Assembly (NCBI RefSeq): GCF_017872975.1
Contig: NZ_JAGGJP010000001.1
Coordinates: forward strand, 186,001 to 250,000
Origin: Rubellimicrobium aerolatum
GTDB taxonomy: Bacteria > Pseudomonadota > Alphaproteobacteria > Rhodobacterales > Rhodobacteraceae
Direction of reading: 5' to 3'
DNA: 64,000 bases
The notes under the pieces are model-generated. The model was not told the DNA's origin and made no database searches. It saw only the letters and a program-made list of their open reading frames with translations. Position 1 is the first letter of the stretch. Every line of letters begins with the position of its first letter. The translations under genes and the position numbers were made by a program. Below, in pieces: positions 13,272 through 23,526 of the stretch.

Positions 13272-15008
13272 TCAGTTGGCCGAGGGCGTCTGCCAGGACT
13301 GGATGAGCTCGTCGTAGGCGATGGTCTCGGGGGTGCCGCGCTCGTCGGCCAGCTCGGCCACAGGGGCGCCGGGCTCGTCGATCCAGACCTGCGGGTCCTG
13401 CGCCTCGTTCAGCCTGGGCCCGAGGTCGCCCTGCACGCCGGAGCGTTCGAGCCGGGCCAGCACCTCCTCCTGCTGCTCGCAGAGGGCGTCGAGCGCCTCC
13501 TGCGCGGTCTTGGCCCCCGAGGAGGCGTCGCCGATGTTCTGCCACCAGAGCTGCGCGAGGCGCGGGTAGTCGGGGATGTTGGTCCCGGTGGGCGACCAGC
13601 GCACGCGGTCAGGGCTCCGGTAGAACTCCACGAGGCCGCCGAGGAGCGGGGCGCGCTCGGTGAAGCTCTCGTGCTGGATGGTGGATTCGCGGATGAAGGT
13701 GAGGCCCGCGTGGGCCTTCTCCACGTCCACGGTCATGGAGGTCACGAACTGCGCGTAGAGCCAGGCGGCCTGGGCGCGGTCCACGGGGGTCGATTCCATG
13801 ATCGTCCAGCTTCCGACGTCCTGGTAGCCGACCTTCATGCCCTCCTGCCAGTAGGCGCCGTGCGGCGAGGGGGCGAGGCGCCAGCGGGGGGTGCCGTCCT
13901 CGTTCATCACGGGGATGCCGGGCTCCACCAGCGAGGGCACGAAGGTGGTGTACATGAACATCTGCTGCGCGACCTGCCCCTGCGCCGGGATGGGCCCGGA
14001 CTCGGAGAAGGTCATGCCCGCGGCGGCCGGGGGGGCGTAGGCGCCGAGCCATTCGACGTATTTCTCGATGGCGTAGACGGCGGCGGCGTCGTTGGTCGCG
14101 CCGCCCCGCGCCACGCAGGAGCCGACGGGCTGCGACGCCTCGTTGACGCGGATGCCCCATTCATCGACCGGCAATCCGTTGGGCTCGCCAGTGTCGCCCA
14201 TGCCGGCCATGGACATCCAGGCGTCGGTGAAACGCCAGCCGAGGCTCGGGTCCTTCTTGCCGTAGTCCATGTGGCCGAAGACCTCGCCCTCGACGCCCAT
14301 GTGGGACAGGTCGCGGCCGGTGAAGAACTTGGCGATGTCCTCGTAGGCGGCCCAGTTGACGGGGACGCCGAGGGGGTAGCCGTACTCGGCCTCGAAGTCG
14401 GCCATGTTCTTGGCATCCGAGAACCAGTCCTGGCGGAACCAGTAGAGGTTCGCGAACTGCTGGTCGGGGAGCTGGTAAAGCTCTCCGTCCGGGCCGGTGG
14501 TGAACTGGAGGCCGATGAAGTCGTCGAGGTTGAGCGTCGGCGACGTGACCGAGGCCCCCTCGCCCGCCATCCAGTCGGTCAGCGACCGGGCCTGCTGGTA
14601 GCGCCAGTGGGTGCCGATCAGGTCCGAGTCGTTCACGTAGGCGTCGTAGATGTTCTCGCCGGACTGCATCTGCGTCTGGAGACGCTCCACCACGTCCCCT
14701 TCGCCGATCAGGTCGTGCGTGACCGTGATGCCGGTGATCGCCGTGAAGGCGGGGGCGAGGACCTGCGATTCGTATTCGTGGACGGGGATCGTCTCGGAGA
14801 CGACCTTGATCTCCAGGCCCTGGAAGGGCTGGGCGGCGTCGACGAACCACTGCATCTCGGCCTCCTGCTCCTCGCGGGTCAGGGCCGAGCGCTGGATCGT
14901 CTGGTCGAGGAAGGCGCGGGCGGCCTCCATGTCGGCGAAGGCGGGCGCGCCGCCCAGCGCGGCGAGCGCCAGGGCCAGCGCGGTCGTTCCCTTCAGTCTC
15001 AGGTTCAT
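13272..15008 (-). CDS. glpV: Glycerol ABC transporter substrate-binding protein (GlpV type)
   Basis: The 578-residue protein has a signal peptide (TTALALALAALGGAPAFA), so it works in the periplasm, and resembles the large binding proteins of the rhizobial GlpSTPQV glycerol importer. Context is strong: it follows glpD, glpS, glpT, glpP, glpQ and a DUF2160 gene on the same strand and precedes glpK. Typical solute-binding-protein segments include SGENIYDAYVNDSDLIGTHW and NLYWFRQDWFSD. A 132-base gap from the upstream gene holds repeat copy 2, about 45 bases before the ATG. Sorbitol or another polyol remains possible as ligand. Confidence 0.87.
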   Translation of the reverse strand: MNLRLKGTTALALALAALGGAPAFADMEAARAFLDQTIQRSALTREEQEAEMQWFVDAAQPFQGLEIKVVSETIPVHEYESQVLAPAFTAITGITVTHDLIGEGDVVERLQTQMQSGENIYDAYVNDSDLIGTHWRYQQARSLTDWMAGEGASVTSPTLNLDDFIGLQFTTGPDGELYQLPDQQFANLYWFRQDWFSDAKNMADFEAEYGYPLGVPVNWAAYEDIAKFFTGRDLSHMGVEGEVFGHMDYGKKDPSLGWRFTDAWMSMAGMGDTGEPNGLPVDEWGIRVNEASQPVGSCVARGGATNDAAAVYAIEKYVEWLGAYAPPAAAGMTFSESGPIPAQGQVAQQMFMYTTFVPSLVEPGIPVMNEDGTPRWRLAPSPHGAYWQEGMKVGYQDVGSWTIMESTPVDRAQAAWLYAQFVTSMTVDVEKAHAGLTFIRESTIQHESFTERAPLLGGLVEFYRSPDRVRWSPTGTNIPDYPRLAQLWWQNIGDASSGAKTAQEALDALCEQQEEVLARLERSGVQGDLGPRLNEAQDPQVWIDEPGAPVAELADERGTPETIAYDELIQSWQTPSAN

Positions 15009-15054
15009 CGTCGGTCTCCTCCCGGTGTGTTGCCCCCGTTCTATCAGGGGCTGA

Positions 15055-15102
15055 TTGATCGTTTCCTACAACATCGAGCGCTCAGGGCCCGATTCGCGCA
15101 AC
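15055..15102 (-). repeat. Dispersed ~47-bp intergenic repeat, copy 2
   Basis: The copy reads ACAACATCGAGCG, a 12-base spacer and TTCGCGCAAC on the plus strand. It is the most diverged of the four. It lies between the DUF2160 gene and glpV, in the leader of glpV on the minus strand. Confidence 0.6.
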
Positions 15103-15110
15103 ACCCCTGC

Positions 15111-15578
15111 TCAGGCCCAGCGGAACACCCCCGCCGCGAAGATCAGGCACAGGACCAGCGCCCCCCATTGGGCGCGGTCCACGAGCCCCAGCCAGGCCAG
15201 GTTCAGGAAGGCCGAGCCCAGGAGCGTGATGAAGAGCCGGTCGCCCCGCGTCGTCTCGATGCCGAGGACGCCCTTGCGGGGCGTCTCGGGGAAGCGGAGG
15301 GCGAGGACGAGGAACAGCAGGATCAGCGCCGCGATGATCCAGAAGAACAGCGCGGTGGCGAGCGTCCAGGCCATCCAGCCGCCGGGGATCAGGGGGTCGC
15401 CCCAGCTGATGCCCTCGTCGGTGCGCGGCGCGGCCCAGAGGAGGAAGGCCAGGAGCCCGCCCATCAGGATCGCGAGGGTCGCGGCGAGGGGGGCCACGCG
15501 GGGCCGCCGGATCGGGGCGGTCGCGTGCTCGTCCACCGGGGGGATCAGGCCGGAGGGGGCGTGCGGGTCGAGGCTCAT
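15111..15578 (-). CDS. DUF2160 family membrane protein of the glycerol ABC operon
   Basis: The 155-residue protein has about four hydrophobic segments (ATLAILMGGLLAFLLWAA near residue 33; LATALFFWIIAALILLFLVL near 72; and two near the C-terminus). DUF2160 proteins occur almost always inside glycerol-type ABC operons, but their role is not established; an accessory to the permeases is a reasonable inference. Its ATG shares a base with the stop of glpQ (TGATG), so it is translated together with the transporter. Confidence 0.85.
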   Translation of the reverse strand: MSLDPHAPSGLIPPVDEHATAPIRRPRVAPLAATLAILMGGLLAFLLWAAPRTDEGISWGDPLIPGGWMAWTLATALFFWIIAALILLFLVLALRFPETPRKGVLGIETTRGDRLFITLLGSAFLNLAWLGLVDRAQWGALVLCLIFAAGVFRWA

Positions 15579-16443
15579 CACACCCTCCCCAGGGCGAAGC
15601 CCTTGGCGATGTAGTTGCGGACGAACCAGATCACCAGCGCGCCGGGGATGATGGTCAGCACCCCCGCCGCTGCCAGCACCCCCCAGTCGAGCCCGGAGGC
15701 CGAGACGGTGCGGGTCATGGTCGAGGCGATGGGCTTGGCGTTCACCGAGGTCAGGGTGCGCGAGAGCAGCAGCTCCACCCAGGAGAACATGAAGCAGAAG
15801 AAGGCCGCGACGCCGACGCCGCTGGCGATGAGCGGCAGGAAGATGCGGAGGAAGAAGCGCGGGAAGGAGTAGCCGTCGATCCACGCCGTCTCGTCGATCT
15901 CGCGGGGGACGCCGCGCATGAAGCCTTCGAGAATCCAGACCGCGAGGGGGACGTTGAAGAGGCAATGCGCCAGCGCCACCGCGATGTGGGTGTCGAAGAG
16001 CCCGACCGCCGAGTAGAGCTGGAAGAACGGCAGCGCGAAGACCGCCGGCGGGGCCATGCGGTTGGTGAGCAGCCAGAAGAACAGGTGCTTGTCGCCCAGG
16101 AACGAATAGCGCGAGAAGGCGTAGGCCGCCGGCAGCGCCACCGCGACCGAGATGACGGTGTTGAGGACGACGTAGATCAGGCTGTTGACGTAGCCCATGT
16201 ACCAGCTCGGATCGGTGAGGATCGTCGCGTAGTTGGCGAGCGTGGGATCGACGGGCCAGAGCGAGAAGCCGCCCAGGATCTCGTTGTTGGTCTTCAGGCT
16301 CATGTTCACGAGCCAGTAGATCGGCAGGAGCAGGAACAGCAGATACAGGGTCATCACCACGGCGCTGCCCCAGGACCTCTCGGAGCGGGCGCGGGCGGCG
16401 CGGGCGGGGACGGCCGTGGCGGCGGAGGAGGCGAGGATGTCGG

Positions 16444-16447
<4 letters not shown>
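15578..16447 (-). CDS. glpQ: Glycerol ABC transporter permease (GlpQ)
   Basis: This 289-residue inner-membrane permease has six predicted membrane segments and the EAA-type loop (EIDETAWIDGYSFPRFFLRI) that contacts the ATPases. It belongs to the MalG-type sugar permeases. It pairs with glpP upstream, with which it overlaps by four bases. The ATG at 16447 precedes a cytoplasmic N-terminus rich in Ala and Arg. The name glpQ follows the rhizobial glpSTPQV scheme, not the E. coli phosphodiesterase. Confidence 0.9.
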
Positions 16448-17312
<865 letters not shown>

Positions 17313-17316
<4 letters not shown>

Positions 17317-18392
17317 CGGGCGGCCTCCCCTTCCACGCGCCAGCCGTCGGCGAAGACGCCGACATGGGCCGGGTCGAACGTCACCCGCGTCATGTCGGGG
17401 CCGAGCGGCCCGCCCTCGGGCAGCACGATGTCGAGCGGGCGGCCCCCGAGGTCGGCGCGCACGATGCGGTGGCGGCCCACGTCCTCGACGCGGCGGATCG
17501 CGACGGGGAGGCCCTCCGTGGCCGAGAGGCGCGCGAACTCGGGGCGGATGCCGATCTCGGTGCGACCCGAGAGCGGGGCGTAGCCGCGTCCGAGGGGGAT
17601 CGCGCCGCCGGGGAGATGGGCGCGGTCGCCCTCCACCCGCGCGGGGAGGACGTTCATGCCGGGCGAGCCGATGAAATAGCCGACGAAGGTGTGGGCGGGC
17701 CTCTCGAAGAGGTCCTGCGGCGTGCCGATCTGGACGACGCGGCCCTCGTGCATGACGACGACGCGGCTGGCGAAGGTCAAGGCCTCGGTCTGGTCGTGGG
17801 TGACGTAGATCATCGTGTGCCCGAACTCGCGGTGGAGCGCCTTGAGCTGGGTCCGCAGCTCCCACTTCATCTGGGGGTCGATGACGGTCAGCGGCTCGTC
17901 GAAGAGGATGGCGTTCACGTCCTGGCGGACCATGCCGCGGCCGAGGCTGATCTTCTGCTTGGCGTCGGCGGTGAGGCCGCGGGCGCGGCGGGGGAGCGAC
18001 TCCTCCAGGCCCAGCATCCGGGCCACGGCCTGGACGCGGGCGGCGACCTGCGCGGGCGGCAGGCCCCGGTTCCGCAGCGGGAAGGCGAGGTTGTCGCGCA
18101 CGGTGAGCGTGTCGTAGACCACCGGGAACTGGAACACCTGCGCGATGTTGCGCGCGGCGGTGGGGGCGTCGGTCACGTCATGGCCGTCGAAGAGGATGCG
18201 CCCCTGCGAGGGGCGGATCAGCCCGGAGATGATGTTCAGGAGCGTGGTCTTGCCGCAGCCCGAGGCGCCGAGCAGCGCGTAGGCCTCGCCGTCGGCCCAG
18301 TCGTGGTCGAGCTCCTTGAGGGCGAACTCCTCCTCTCCGCGCGGCTGGGCGAGGTAGGAATGGGCGAGGTTGCGGAGGGTGATCCGGGCCAT
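17313..18392 (-). CDS. glpT: Glycerol ABC transporter ATPase (GlpT)
   Basis: One of two different ATPase subunits of the importer, 359 residues. It has Walker A GASGCGKTT near residue 42, Walker B AILFDEPLTVID, the H-loop VTHDQTEAL and a C-terminal TOBE-like regulatory part. The ABC signature is LTADAKQKISLGRG in place of the usual LSGGQ form. This suggests asymmetric ATP sites in the GlpS-GlpT pair. It begins three bases after the end of glpS and ends in an overlap with glpP. Confidence 0.92.
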
Positions 18393-18395
18393 GGG

Positions 18396-19477
<1,082 letters not shown>

Positions 19478-19481
<4 letters not shown>

Positions 19482-21091
19482 GCCCGGCCCCCCTGCCCCG
19501 CCAGCGCGAGAGCCGCCGCGTCCCGGCCCCCGTCCTGGAACCAGTCGTCGATGCGCCGGGCCGCGCGGGCGTCGAGCCGCAGGCCCAGCTTGGTGCGCCG
19601 CCAGAGCACGTCGTCGGCGGTGCGGGCGTATTCCCTGTCGCGGAGCCAGCGCAGCTCGGCCTCGGTCAGCGTCGCGCCGAAGTCCTCGCCCAGGTCGGCG
19701 AGGCCGCGCGCGCCGGACAGCAGCGCGCGCGCGTCGGTGCCGTAGGCGCGCACGAGGCGCAGCGCCCAGGGCTCGGTCAGGAAGGGGTGGGCGGCGCGCA
19801 GGTCGGCCACGAGGCGCGGAACCCCGTCCACGGGGAAGTCGCCGCCGGGGAGCGGCGCGCGGGCGGTCCAGGGCGGCGCGGCGGTGCCCAGCACGGGGGC
19901 GAGCTTCTCCAGCGCGGCCTCGGCGAGGCGGCGGTAGGTGGTGATCTTGCCGCCGAAGACGTGGAGGACGGGCGCGCCCGGCGCGGCGTCGAGCTTGAGC
20001 GTGTAGTCGCGCGTCGCGGCGGTGGCGGAGGCCCCGCCTTCGTCGTGGAGGGGACGGACGCCGGAGTAGGTCCAGACGATGTCGGCGCGGGTGACGGGGC
20101 GCGCGAAGTAGGTGGAAGCGAAGGCGCAGAGGTAGTCCTGCTCCGCCTCGGTGCAGGTGGCGGGCACGGAGGGGTCGGGGTGATCCACGTCCGTCGTGCC
20201 GATCAGGGTGAAGTCGCCCTCGTAGGGGATGGCGAAGATGATGCGGCCGTCGGTGCCCTGGAAGAAGTAGGCGCGGTCGTGGTCGAAGAGCTTGCGCGTG
20301 ACGATGTGCGAGCCGCGCACGAGGCGGATGCGGTCGCGCGACTGGAGGCCGAGGGCGCGGGACAGCACCTCGCCGGCCCAGGGGCCGGTGGCGTTGACGA
20401 TGGCGCGGGCGCGCAGCGTGGCGCGGCCTTCGGGGCCTTCGACCTCGGCCTCCCAGAGGCCGGACGCCACGCGGGCCGACAGGACGCGGGTGCGGGAAAG
20501 GATGCGGGCGCCGCGCGACTCGGCGTCGCGGGCGTTGAGGACGACGAGGCGCGAGTCCTCCACCCAGCAGTCGGAGTATTCGAAGGCGCGGCGGAACCTG
20601 GGCTTGAGGGGCCGCCCGGCCTCGTCGCGGGTGAGGTCGAGGGCTCGGGTGCCGGGCAGGATCTCGCGGCCGCCCAAGTTGTCGTAAAGGCCGAGGCCGA
20701 GGCGGATCAGCCAGTCGGGGCGGCGGCCCCTGGCCCAGGGCATCGCCAGCGCCAGGGCGCGCGAGACCGGCGTCGCGCTTTCGAACCGCATGGCGGGGTC
20801 GAGGGGAAGGACGAAGCGCAGCGGCCAGGAGATGTGCGGCATGGCGCGCAGCAGCACCTCGCGCTCGCGCAGGGATTCGCGGACGAGGCGGAGCTCGAGG
20901 AATTCGAGGTAGCGCAACCCGCCGTGGAAGAGCTTGGTGGAGGCGGAGGACGTGGCCTGCGCGAGGTCGTCCTTCTCGCACAAGGCCACCGACAGGCCGC
21001 GCCCGGCGGCGTCGCGGGCGATGCCGCAGCCGTTCACGCCCCCGCCGATGACGAGGAGGTCGAACGGATGAGTCCCGTGATCGCTGGCCAC
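19478..21091 (-). CDS. glpD: Glycerol-3-phosphate dehydrogenase, FAD-dependent
   Basis: GlpD oxidises sn-glycerol-3-phosphate to dihydroxyacetone phosphate at the inner face of the membrane and passes electrons to the quinone pool. The 537-residue protein has the FAD motif LLVIGGGVNGCGIARDAAGR at its N-terminus, the SSASTKLFHGGLRYLE signature and FGGKITTYRRLAE near residue 350. The start is a GTG at 21091 with a GAGGGGCAGGGG ribosome binding site. It is the first gene of the glycerol operon, opposite the DeoR-type repressor. Confidence 0.95.
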
Positions 21092-21122
21092 CCCCTGCCC
21101 CTCCCCGGCACGACGTGAGGGA

Positions 21123-21151
21123 AGGCTAGACCCGCCTTCGCGATGCGTCAA
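21123..21151 (-). promoter_or_regulatory. Promoter of the glpD-glpSTPQV operon
   Basis: On the minus strand TTGACG (21151-21146) and TAGCCT (21128-21123) are separated by 17 bases and lie 32 bases ahead of the glpD start codon. The three direct repeats of the probable GlpR operator end eight bases upstream of the -35 element. Confidence 0.6.
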
Positions 21152-21158
21152 CGACCAT

Positions 21159-21188
21159 GTTCGTTTCCGTTCGTTCCCGTTCGTTTTG
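21159..21188. promoter_or_regulatory. Triple 10-bp direct repeat, probable GlpR operator
   Basis: Three consecutive 10-base units, GTTCGTTTCC, GTTCGTTCCC and GTTCGTTTTG, lie in the glpD/glpR divergent gap. TTCGTTT-like half-sites are typical of DeoR/GlpR-family operators. The 10-base period puts each copy on the same face of the helix, so the repressor could control both divergent genes from one site. Confidence 0.65.
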
Positions 21189-21265
21189 CCGCGATGCGGC
21201 ATGGGAACCGCTCGCATGGCGCAAGGCGGGCTGCTAGGAAGGCGGCGGACCGCAAGCGAGGACCG

Positions 21266-22051
21266 ATGTCGCAGACCCTTCGGCACCCCGAGATCGTGGA
21301 GCTGGCCCGCCGCCAGGGGAAGGTGACGGTCGAGGATCTCGCCCGGCACTTCGACGTGACCTTGCAGACGATCCGCCGTGACCTCGCGGAGCTGGCGCAG
21401 GCGGGGCAGCTCGAGCGGGTGCACGGGGGGGCGGTGCTGCCGTCGCGCACGAGTAACATCGGCTACGGGGAGCGGCGGCGGCTGCACGGCGAGGCCAAGG
21501 CCGCCATCGGGCGGGCCTGCGCGGCGCTGGTGCCGCACGACTGCGCGCTGTTCCTGTCCATCGGCACGAGCACGGAGGCGGTGGCGCGGGAGCTGCTGGG
21601 CCACCGCAACCTGCTGGTCGTCACCAACAACATGAACGTCGCCAACATCCTGGTCGCCAACCCGGACTGCCAGATCGTGCTGGCGGGCGGGACGATCCGC
21701 CGGTCGGACGGCGGCGTCGTCGGCACGCTGACCATGCAGACGATCCGGCAGTTCAAGTTCGACCTGGCGGTGATCGGCTGCTCGGCGCTGGACCGGGACG
21801 GGGACATCCTCGACTTCGACCTGCAGGAGGTCGGCGTGAACCAGGCGATCCTGGCGCAGTCGCGCCGCCGCATCCTGGTGGCGGACCGGTCGAAGTTCCA
21901 AAGGAGCGCGCCGGCGCGGATCGCCTCGCTGGGCGATCTCGACGTGCTGGTGACGGATGCGGGGCTGGAGCCGGACCTCGCCGCGAGGTGCCGGGCCTGG
22001 GGCACGGAGGTCGTGCGCGCCGAGGCCGGGGGCGGGGCGGAGGAGGGCTGA
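21266..22051 (+). CDS. glpR: DeoR/GlpR family transcriptional repressor
   Basis: The 261-residue regulator has the DeoR winged helix at residues 6-60 (VTVEDLARHFDVTLQTIRRD). Its sugar-phosphate sensing domain contains LSIGTSTEAVARELL and LAGGTIRRSDGGVVG. It is divergent from glpD, so by family precedent it represses the glycerol operon until glycerol-3-phosphate binds. The ATG at 21266 is chosen because MSQTLRHPEIVELARRQGKV is the standard N-terminus and a GCGAGGA precedes it. Confidence 0.9.
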   Translation: MSQTLRHPEIVELARRQGKVTVEDLARHFDVTLQTIRRDLAELAQAGQLERVHGGAVLPSRTSNIGYGERRRLHGEAKAAIGRACAALVPHDCALFLSIGTSTEAVARELLGHRNLLVVTNNMNVANILVANPDCQIVLAGGTIRRSDGGVVGTLTMQTIRQFKFDLAVIGCSALDRDGDILDFDLQEVGVNQAILAQSRRRILVADRSKFQRSAPARIASLGDLDVLVTDAGLEPDLAARCRAWGTEVVRAEAGGGAEEG

Positions 22052-22060
22052 GGCGCGGCC

Positions 22061-22132
22061 GGAGTCGGGGCCGGAGTCGGGGCCCAGGTCGGGTCCCAGG
22101 TCGGGGCCCAGGTCGGGTCCGGAATCGGGGCC
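22061..22132. repeat. Six 12-bp tandem repeats after glpR
   Basis: Six imperfect 12-base units run without gaps from 22061 to 22132: GGAGTCGGGGCC twice, then CAGGTCGGGTCC and CAGGTCGGGGCC forms, then GGAATCGGGGCC. They begin nine bases after the glpR stop. On the minus strand they would encode GPDL/GPDS units after an ATG at 22156, but no such protein is supported. Confidence 0.8.
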
Positions 22133-22249
22133 GCGCGGGGTCGGGTCGTTCGTCATGTCGCGTCCTCCTGTCTCCTGCGGGCCGAGGGCCCTGTTGCGAA
22201 TCGCCGGGCGGCCTGGGGCGGCCCGTGCGGACAGGATCGCAGGAACAGG

Positions 22250-22297
22250 TTGACGGAGTCCGACAGCAACGAACGGTCAGGGGCCGATTCGCGCAAC
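22250..22297 (-). repeat. Dispersed ~47-bp intergenic repeat, copy 3
   Basis: This copy carries TTGACGG, GACAGCAACGAACG, a 12-base spacer and TTCGCGCAAC on the plus strand. It is nearly identical to copy 1 in its first half. On the minus strand an AGGAGGA and ATG (22156) follow about 93 bases later, although no supported gene begins there. Confidence 0.7.
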
Positions 22298-22624
22298 GCT
22301 CCCGGCGAGGGGGGCGAAGAGGCGAATCAGGGTTGCCTCGGGCGGGGATGGGTAGCGCGCCGAAGCGCATCCTACGGGGGCGGGCCAGGCCCCGGCCGCC
22401 GGGGTCGCGGCGGTCAGGCCTGAGAATCCGAGGAGGGAACCCACCGAGCGGCGTCCCAAGACGTTGATCCTATGGATGTGTAATCACGTCCTTGCTGGAC
22501 CTGCGCGCGATCTGCGCCGGGTTCGGAGGGCAACTTGCGCCCTGGCTCACCTTCACGGCCCTGGCATCGGGAAAGCACCAGCGCCCCGAAGGCAGGCGAC
22601 AACGGCGGGCTGGTCCTGTCTGTC
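22298..22624. other. Intergenic stretch without a supported gene
   Basis: No reading frame with family motifs is seen on either strand. The base composition becomes less extreme from about 22450 on, unlike the neighbouring genes. This fits a relic or acquired segment. Confidence 0.4.
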
Positions 22625-22798
22625 CTACCGATCCAACCCGGGGGTCTCCGCCGTCCTCCTCCTCCGAAGTTCCGCTACAGCGAAGCGCAACCGCCGAAGG
22701 CCGGTGCTTGCAGCAATCCGGACGACGCCCGGCAGGGTTCCGTCCAGGACCCATCGGATGACCTGCCCTGTCGAGAGCCCCGTCGATTTCGTGGCGCC
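22625..22798 (-). pseudogene. Possible helix-turn-helix fragment
   Basis: A minus-strand frame that ends in TAG at 22627-22625 encodes STGLSTGQVIRWVLDGTLPG, then VVRIAASTGLRRLRFAVAEL. The shape (short HTH, LDGTLP turn, later LRF..AEL) resembles small DNA-binding domains of the excisionase/MerR type or the tail of a TniQ-like protein. No start codon or upstream part fits, so it is a fragment at best. The assignment is tentative. Confidence 0.28.
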
Positions 22799-22800
22799 TG

Positions 22801-23130
22801 TCAGATCGACAGGGCCTTCCGCACCGGCTCGGGACCCGGGGGCGTTGCCTCCATGGCTCGCAGAAGAGCCTCGATGTCCCGGTGCCCGAACACGATCCGC
22901 CCCAGATGGTCGTCGGGATCGCGGTCGAGGATGGCGCAGGTGCCCACCTCGCGGTCGTAGCTGCGCCGCCCTTCCAGGTCGCAGGCGAGGGTCTGGCCGT
23001 CCGCGGGGTCGAACAGGAACAGCCGGGCGCTTTCGCCGTCGGAGGTGCCGAGCTCGGCGCAGTCGAGGTTGGCGATCCGCACCGGCACGCCCGCCACCTC
23101 CAGCGTGTCGCCGTCGCGGACGTGCGTCAT
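22801..23130 (-). CDS. Small thermonuclease-fold (SNase-like) protein
   Basis: The 109-residue protein begins MTHVRDGDTLEVAGVPVRIA followed by NLDCAEL, close to the start of the staphylococcal nuclease fold (DGDT, VRIxxxDxPE). A distant match to the later DRYGR region may be seen at RRSYDREVGT. The first arginine and acidic residues of the nuclease site are present, but the protein is shorter than typical nucleases and has no signal peptide, so catalytic activity is uncertain. Its ATG overlaps the stop of the upstream Pro/Ala-rich gene by four bases. Confidence 0.65.
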   Translation of the reverse strand: MTHVRDGDTLEVAGVPVRIANLDCAELGTSDGESARLFLFDPADGQTLACDLEGRRSYDREVGTCAILDRDPDDHLGRIVFGHRDIEALLRAMEATPPGPEPVRKALSI

Positions 23131-23459
23131 GCGGCCCTGGAGCGGGTTGGCCGACCGGGACGGCGGTGCGGCTCGGTCTCGCGCGGCGCCGGGGTCGGAG
23201 CCGGGGCGGGATCAGGAGGGGCGCGCGAGGGCGTGGACCCGGGCAGCCACTCGGCGGGGCGGCCCGGCCGCCACCCGTCCCAGCCCTGCGGCAGGCGCGC
23301 GGGGTCGAGCCAGCCCAAGGCGACGCGCACGGACGCGAGGGCCGCGAGCCAGGTCCGGGGGGCGCCGGCTGCGGGAGCGGGACGGGGAGCGGCGGCGGGG
23401 GCTGCGGCGCGGGCGGCGGGTCGTGGCCGCGCTCCAGCAGGTCCGACGGGCCGGGTCAT
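23127..23459 (-). CDS. Hypothetical Pro/Ala/Arg-rich protein
   Basis: The 110-residue product has a low-complexity N-terminus rich in Ala, Pro and Arg, a short central segment with tryptophans (LGWLDPARLPQGWDGWRPGR near residue 48) and another Pro-rich tail. No family is recognised. The ATGA overlap with the thermonuclease-like gene argues that it is translated. It could also be a chance frame, since such frames are common at this GC content. Confidence 0.4.
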   Translation of the reverse strand: MTRPVGPAGARPRPAARAAAPAAAPRPAPAAGAPRTWLAALASVRVALGWLDPARLPQGWDGWRPGRPAEWLPGSTPSRAPPDPAPAPTPAPRETEPHRRPGRPTRSRAA

Positions 23460-23526
23460 GGGCCTGACAGGACGAGAAGGCGACGGGCCTGATCCTCGGA
23501 CGCCCCTTCTCGGCTCGGGCCTCGGC

